This document shows positions 59,266-64,000 of a stretch of 64,000 nucleotides of DNA, piece by piece. Within the stretch, counting starts at the first letter, position 1. Each line of letters starts with the position of its first letter. Source of the DNA: Tretioscincus oriximinensis. Lineage: Eukaryota; Chordata; Lepidosauria; Squamata; Gymnophthalmidae. The notes beneath the pieces are model-generated. The model had not been told where the DNA came from. It ran no database searches and saw nothing but the letters and a program-made list of their open reading frames with translations. The position numbers were made by a program, and so were the translations under genes. The stretch is taken from NCBI GenBank assembly GCA_022410635.1, contig JAJVDF010000412.1:866070-930069 (forward strand), read 5' to 3'.

Positions 59266-59867
59266 TATGTTTTGATGTTCTCTACATAACATTTTCATTA
59301 GAGTTTGGGCTTCTCTTATCTTCTTAAGTTCAGTAGCTCTAAACTTCCAATACTGTGAACAAAGATGTCAAACACATAAATTTCATATATTTTATTTTAA
59401 GCATCATAATCCAGGATACAGTTTTAGAACTCTTGGCTCTCCAATACAATTGGATCCTGATATTTTTCTCCCCAGTATTGCACTGCTATTTATTTCACCT
59501 TTTATTTGTGTAGATGAAAAAAAATGTACAGTAACATTTATGTAAACTTATCTAAATGTATCTAATACTTCAGTTCCACATAATTCCAAGCATTCTTTCC
59601 TTTAATACAACAAATGTCAAATGTTCTGAAATCAAAACTTCCTCTGCACAAAGATCTGGAGCTACAGATTCAAGCCACCCTCTCCTGCCCTTCTTTTCAG
59701 TCAGACCCCTGCCACTTTGGATTTCGAGCAGTTCTTTCATATCTGTTGACGTGCTTTCCTGTACGGTGTCGGCCTATAGTGGCTTGGAACAATCTAGTTT
59801 ACACTATAGGCTTCATTGAGTGCAGAAAAGCAGGAAATCCAAAGCAGGAATCAAAACTGGCAGGAGG

Positions 59868-60065
59868 AGAAAGAGAAGGAAGAAAAAGAGTCAATTTTTA
59901 TACTCCGCTTTTTTCAATCTGAAGGGAATCAAAGCAGTTTACATAACCTTCTGATGTTTTCTTCACAACAGACACCTTGTGAAATAGGTGGGGCTAAGAG
60001 AGCTTTGAAGAACTGTGACTAGCCCAATGCCAACCAGCTGGCTTTTGTAGAAGAATGCAGAATAA
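59868..60065 (-). mobile_element. Chimera of SINE B and SINE A pieces
   Basis: Family-B tail (gaaaaagagtcaatttttat actccgctttttt, ggaatcaaagcagttta) followed directly by family-A body (acagacaccttgtgaaatag gtggggct). Confidence 0.6.
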
Positions 60066-60687
60066 ATGGTAGGCAGAAAGAAAACATGCTACCTTCTTCA
60101 GTACAGGAGGCCAATGTCATTTTAAAGCAATCAATCAAAATATTCTCTGAGCGTCTGATGCCTAATGTGTTTGGTTCTGAGGGAGAGAACTGGTCCATGT
60201 GAGCGGAGGTTACCAGACTGAACACCAGGTGTAAAAAAAAAAAAGCAATTTCAGCAGATGCTGCAAACGTCACAAGATGTAGTTGCTGAAATTGCCTCTT
60301 TTTTACATTAAAGGTATATCCTGGTACCCTAANGTGAGCTTCACTGGGGATATGGTTCATAATGAAGAGACTGTTTTCATTCCATATCAGGCTTTATATG
60401 ATCTGTGTAGTGCTGCTGATGGATGTGACAGAGTGTTCCATGNTGCGTTTTTTATTTTTTTTCAACTAGACCTAGAGGCAAATTCTAAGAAACAATTTGG
60501 CTAGTTTGAGCCAATGGCCAAACTCCCTCTATAAATACATCAAATAATCATGTCTTTGTCTGAAGAGTTTGCATCACTGTCTGCTAATGCTCCTACCAGG
60601 AGATAAAGTTCTATTTTCTAATTTTACATATAACAAATAGTTGTGACATTCTTCTTCCCAATAACAAAATTACTGTCAATTTATAAG

Positions 60688-61110
60688 AAGAAGAATAGGG
60701 TTTTTATACCCTGCTATTCTAGGCTGACCAGATGACCCCTTTTGGGGGGGATGTGAAAACCCGGTTTTGGGGTGCCTCCTGGATTTTGCTGAGGAAATTT
60801 CTTTTCAAAAAAATTTTTAAATTAATTTTTTTCCTCAGCAAAAACTGGGAGGCATCCCAAAAATGGGCTTTTACACCCCCACCAAAAAAAGGGGTCATCT
60901 GGTCAGCCTATTTATTCTCACCTGAAGGGACTCAAAACAGTTTACAAGCTATTTTTCACATTCTATTCTTCCCCATCACATTGTAATGGTACTTAATTGC
61001 TATTCACTTTCTTGCAAAAAATGCTTCATTTCAGACACTTAGGTTGGCTGAAGCTAAGGGCAGTTGAGATCACACTTCTCCATGGCAGACAAATGGGCCT
61101 CGATTGCTGA
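60688..61110 (-). mobile_element. SINE family B split by MITE copy D
   Basis: The tail (gaagaagaatagggttttta taccctgctattc) is separated from the body (tctcacctgaagggactcaa) by the MITE at 60720-60910. Confidence 0.8.
60720..60910. mobile_element. GGCTGACC palindromic MITE, copy D
   Basis: Complete ends TAGGCTGACCAGATGACC and GGTCATCTGGTCAGCCTA; TA at both borders fits a TA target duplication. Confidence 0.9.
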
Positions 61111-61289
61111 AAGGATATTGTTCTCAATCTCTGCAAACGGTATTTGTTTTTCTTCACTTTCTGAAAATTGAACCATTGTGTTTTTTTTCGTCTATCCTGT
61201 GAACATGTGGCCTTGCATTTCCACCTCCACTTTTCCTGTTTAAATGTTTACATTTGCACATATTTAAAGTATTGCTTATATTTCTTCCC

Positions 61290-61514
61290 CTAGGTTTTCT
61301 TCGAGCTGTTCAGAGGCTGAAAGACTGGTAGTCCTGTGACGTTTGACCCTCTGGTTTTATGGTTATCATGATGTGAAGATCGGTGAGTGGTATATTCAGG
61401 GTTAGGTGCCTCTAGACTCTTCTCTTCATTCATGTACTTGGGCCTTTCCTGGGTCTTCTCTTGGAGTCTAGTAGGTTCAGCAGTCATCACATCAGTAGGT
61501 GTTATGGGACCCAC
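61290..61514 (-). CDS. Unknown gene, last exon
   Basis: 74 codons and stop. Low in hydrophobic residues, rich in T, E, K, H and S, so probably disordered. No close poly(A) signal; the first AATAAA on this strand is near 60911-60916. Confidence 0.5.
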   Translation of the reverse strand: MGPITPTDVMTAEPTRLQEKTQERPKYMNEEKSLEAPNPEYTTHRSSHHDNHKTRGSNVTGLPVFQPLNSSKKT

Positions 61515-63368
61515 CTGTGAAGATAGCAACAGGTTCCTGACAAGGAATGTTAAAGGTGAAGACACCTATATGTCTCTCAGGGGCATGGATCAACAGATCT
61601 GCATTTAGGGTTTTTGCCAATTGTAAATCAACTCAAGAACACTTGATTCTTTCTAAACTGAATGGGACATGCAGGAAATAATCAATTTTGCTGAGGAAAA
61701 AGGATTAAATCAATGTTTCTGTCAGATTTAAATAGTTTATTTGGATTACTTTGTCCACATAATGCCATTCATTATCCTTGGTCTGGATACTCAAGAAAAT
61801 GGTTTCCTCTCCACCCCTCTGTATGTACCCCATTGATTGTGAAATCTACGTATAATTGGATGCAGTCCTATTCCTCAGATTTTAATTTTGACAGGGGCAG
61901 TCCAGTCCAGCTCCAGAATATTTTCCTGCTATTGTAACACATTACAGAGTTGCTCAATAAGTCTCATTAACATTTCAGTGCTGTCCATCCTTTGACCATC
62001 CACCAAAGTCCCATGCAATCACTACATGATATCCCTATGTTGCTACATGAAATCAGCTCACTATTTACTCTGCTTTTTTAATGCAGCACTAGCAGAAGTA
62101 GCTTGTTGCATTATGGTAATATAATGGGCTCTAGTTCCTCCTCTCTTTTGTTCCTATCCATGCCTCCACCCACTTCCTCCTTCCCCTGCATCCTCCCATT
62201 CCTCTTTCACTTGCTGCTTCTTTCTTTTGTTCCCTTTTTCTTTCCATTTTCGTTTCCGTCCTTCCTTTTTTCTTCCTTTCCATCTATCCTTCCTTCTTTT
62301 CCTCCTTCTTTCCTTCCCTCTTTTCCTTCATTTGTTCCTTCTTCCATTTCTTGTGTAATTCATTTCTGGAAGCAGCCAAAATTCTGAGTCCTATCATTGA
62401 TTATTACATCATCAGAAAGTTGGACACGGTGGTACACGTTTTATTATGTATACAGATTATATAGTTTTGCATAGTTATGGAAGAGTGAGTGATGAAAGCT
62501 GGCATGGTTATGGCAGGGGCCGCGAGCAATCATGGATGGGAGGTATTGCCACACACCATGTAATGACTGGAAATTCTAGTTTTTATAAGCTACACTTCCG
62601 AGCAGTATTCCCTGTGTTGCTTGTGCAGCAGCACTTGCTAATGAGGTGTGAGGGCAGACACTCACCCAGAAATCTACTTCAGCAGATGTGCATGTAGAAG
62701 TCTGGAATAAAGGAGGGTAAGTAACACTTCACTTTCCTCTCTTCTTCTGCCTGTTTCATGCCCGTGTAGCTAGAGCTTGAGACTATTCTTTCAGATGGTT
62801 TACTTTCTCTAAGATGACTTGTGCTTAATAATAGTTATTACATTTTTTCTTGCCCTTGTGGAGCTCAGGCAAGTAGAAATATACACTGTCCTAGGCTGAT
62901 CAGATGACCCCTTTTGGAGGGGGGTTGAAAATCTATTTTTGGGGTGCCTCCCAGTTTTTTCTGAGGAAAAAAAATTGAAAAAAATATTTTTTCGAAAAAA
63001 TTTTCCTCAGAAAAAACTGGGATTTTCAAAATGGGATTTTCAAACCCCCCGCCCCAAAAGGGGTCATCTGGTATGATGTCCTCCTCTTCCACTTTCTTCC
63101 CTTTTATCTTAATGTAGAAATATTATCTGAAACTCAAGAAGGATTTGGCAGATTGAAAGAGGAAGTTGACATAGAAGTGGGGGCCCAGCTTTAAAATAAG
63201 GGACCAGAGAGGAAGACTATGGTTCCTACCTCTTTGCTGCTGTTGGTGGGGTACCAGGAACAATTGCCACAGTAATCTTTACGGAGTGTATAGCGAATAG
63301 CTGCTTCCACATATGGCAAATGCAAAAAACTGTATGGTAGTTGAATATGGAAAGTCAATCTACTGCAC
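61290..63368 (-). CDS. Unrecognised gene, last two exons (3' end)
   Basis: Two minus-strand segments join in phase: 63368-63230 and 61514-61290. The first encodes a Cys- and aromatic-rich stretch (PYVEAAIRYTLRKDYCGNC, SWYPTNSSKE) and ends at a GT donor at phase 0. The second starts after a ttcacag acceptor at phase 0, encodes 74 hydrophilic residues (VGPITPTDVMTAEP to PLNSSKKT) and ends TAG. Neither resembles the repeat families seen around them. I do not recognise the protein; it is not MMACHC, which is the expected neighbour of PRDX1. The first exon could instead begin at about 63333, where another cag acceptor occurs. The 5' part would lie to the right, outside the window. A spurious open frame is still possible. 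Confidence 0.5.
62090..62400 (+). repeat. Dispersed repeat with a polypyrimidine core
   Basis: TTCC/TTTC-rich tract at 62190-62350; flanks (gcattatggtaatataatgg, tccatgcctccaccca, aaattctgagtcctatcatt) match the reverse of 27085-27430. Confidence 0.7.
62892..63072. mobile_element. GGCTGACC palindromic MITE, copy E
   Basis: ctaggctgatcagatgaccc to aaggggtcatctgg, the last bases of the right end missing. It lies in the intron of the unknown gene. Confidence 0.85.
63230..63368 (-). CDS. Unknown gene, penultimate exon
   Basis: 46 open codons between a ttccag acceptor and a gtagga donor. Two NxS/T sequons (NCS, NSS) and the CGNC pair suggest a folded or secreted part, which is inference only. 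Confidence 0.45.
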
Positions 63369-63625
63369 CTGGAAAGCCCAATGACCAGGAAATAAACAAG
63401 GAGGTATACAGTTAGAATAAGAAAAGTCTGGGATTAACTAGAGTGATATTATGAACACTATCATAGTACATGAATTAGTCTGTCTTCTGTTTGTCAAAAC
63501 TTTGAATTAACTACTTATTATATTGGTATTTTACTATCAATGTTTGTGTATTGTTAGTTTTTTAATTATGTTAATTTTACTTTTGTATTTGTGTATGAAT
63601 ATTGTGCAGCGATATACATTGATGG

Positions 63626-63703
63626 TGCTTGATAAATAAATAAATAAAAATAAAAATTAAATAAATAAATAAAAATAAAAATTAAATAAATAAATAACAA
63701 CAA
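63626..63703 (+). repeat. (AAAT)n-rich simple repeat
   Basis: AAATAAATAAAAATAAAAATT arrays ending in caacaataataatt. Confidence 0.9.
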
Positions 63704-64000
63704 TAATAATTCTAAGACAGGAAAGAAAAAATGTATTGTGGACATATACTGGCTGTGGACAGACAACCTCTAAAACTTAGGAATATCCAAGGATTGTATA
63801 CAGATAACTATGTATATTTTAAAGCAGTCTTGAAGAAAGAGGCATAGAGCAGGATCTCTCTGTTATGAAACCAAGAACACCCAATCTAGAGGGTGGCACA
63901 TGCTTCAGAGTAATTTCCACATGAAAACAACTACTGTGCAAATTCAGGGGTGAAGCCTGGATGAAAATACCTGTACTGTACAAAATCAGAGGTGGGTTTT

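Noticed and set aside
54060..61289. MMACHC exons
   Set aside because: Looked for on the minus strand because of synteny, but no segment matches its conserved core.

Overview
This is a vertebrate nuclear genomic window, most likely from a squamate reptile. The genes have short coding exons, long introns and GT-AG junctions. The spaces between exons are filled with CR1, L2 and L1-like LINE fragments, at least two tRNA-derived SINE families of lizard type, and many short inverted-repeat DNA elements. There are no bacterial, organellar or CRISPR features and no tRNA or rRNA genes. Species cannot be fixed from the sequence alone. A few single N bases are scattered through it, one of them inside a NASP exon.

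Three genes can be rebuilt exon by exon with all reading phases closing. NASP (histone chaperone) is on the minus strand, with coding exons from 11152 down to 237, 747 codons in 14 coding exons, and a non-coding first exon in a CpG-rich promoter near 14.5 kb. AKR1A1 (aldehyde reductase) is on the minus strand, with coding exons from 31305 down to 18294, 327 codons in 8 coding exons, and a probable non-coding first exon near 38.6 kb. PRDX1 (2-Cys peroxiredoxin) is on the plus strand, with a non-coding first exon ending at 43343 and coding exons from 46705 to 54004, 199 codons in 5 coding exons. The neighbourhood MMACHC-PRDX1-AKR1A1-NASP is known from mammals, so NASP-AKR1A1-PRDX1 is conserved synteny. 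MMACHC, expected just past PRDX1, is not visible. Instead two well-formed minus-strand exons of an unrecognised gene (61290-61514 and 63230-63368) lie there, and that gene probably continues beyond the right edge.

Layout: 1-11.2 kb NASP coding exons; 11.2-14.8 kb NASP intron 1 and CpG-island promoter; 14.8-18.2 kb repeat-rich intergenic DNA; 18.2-31.3 kb AKR1A1 coding exons; 31.3-38.7 kb AKR1A1 intron 1 and promoter; 38.7-43.2 kb gap between the divergent AKR1A1 and PRDX1 promoters; 43.2-54.1 kb PRDX1; 54.1-61.3 kb intergenic DNA rich in short palindromic elements; 61.3-63.4 kb the unknown gene.

AKR1A1 (NADPH-dependent carbonyl detoxification) and PRDX1 (peroxide removal) are divergently transcribed. 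The PRDX1 promoter carries a TATA-like box, a full CRE and an antioxidant-response-element match. The most unusual observations are structural. They include a family of about 185-bp palindromic elements with four copies in 5.5 kb, a perfect 78-bp palindrome beside the NASP promoter, a roughly 580-bp fold-back element inserted in a SINE with a long target duplication, SINEs sharing the 3' tail of resident L2 LINEs, and a nine-residue tandem repeat inside NASP. I found no convincing new enzymatic or defence system.
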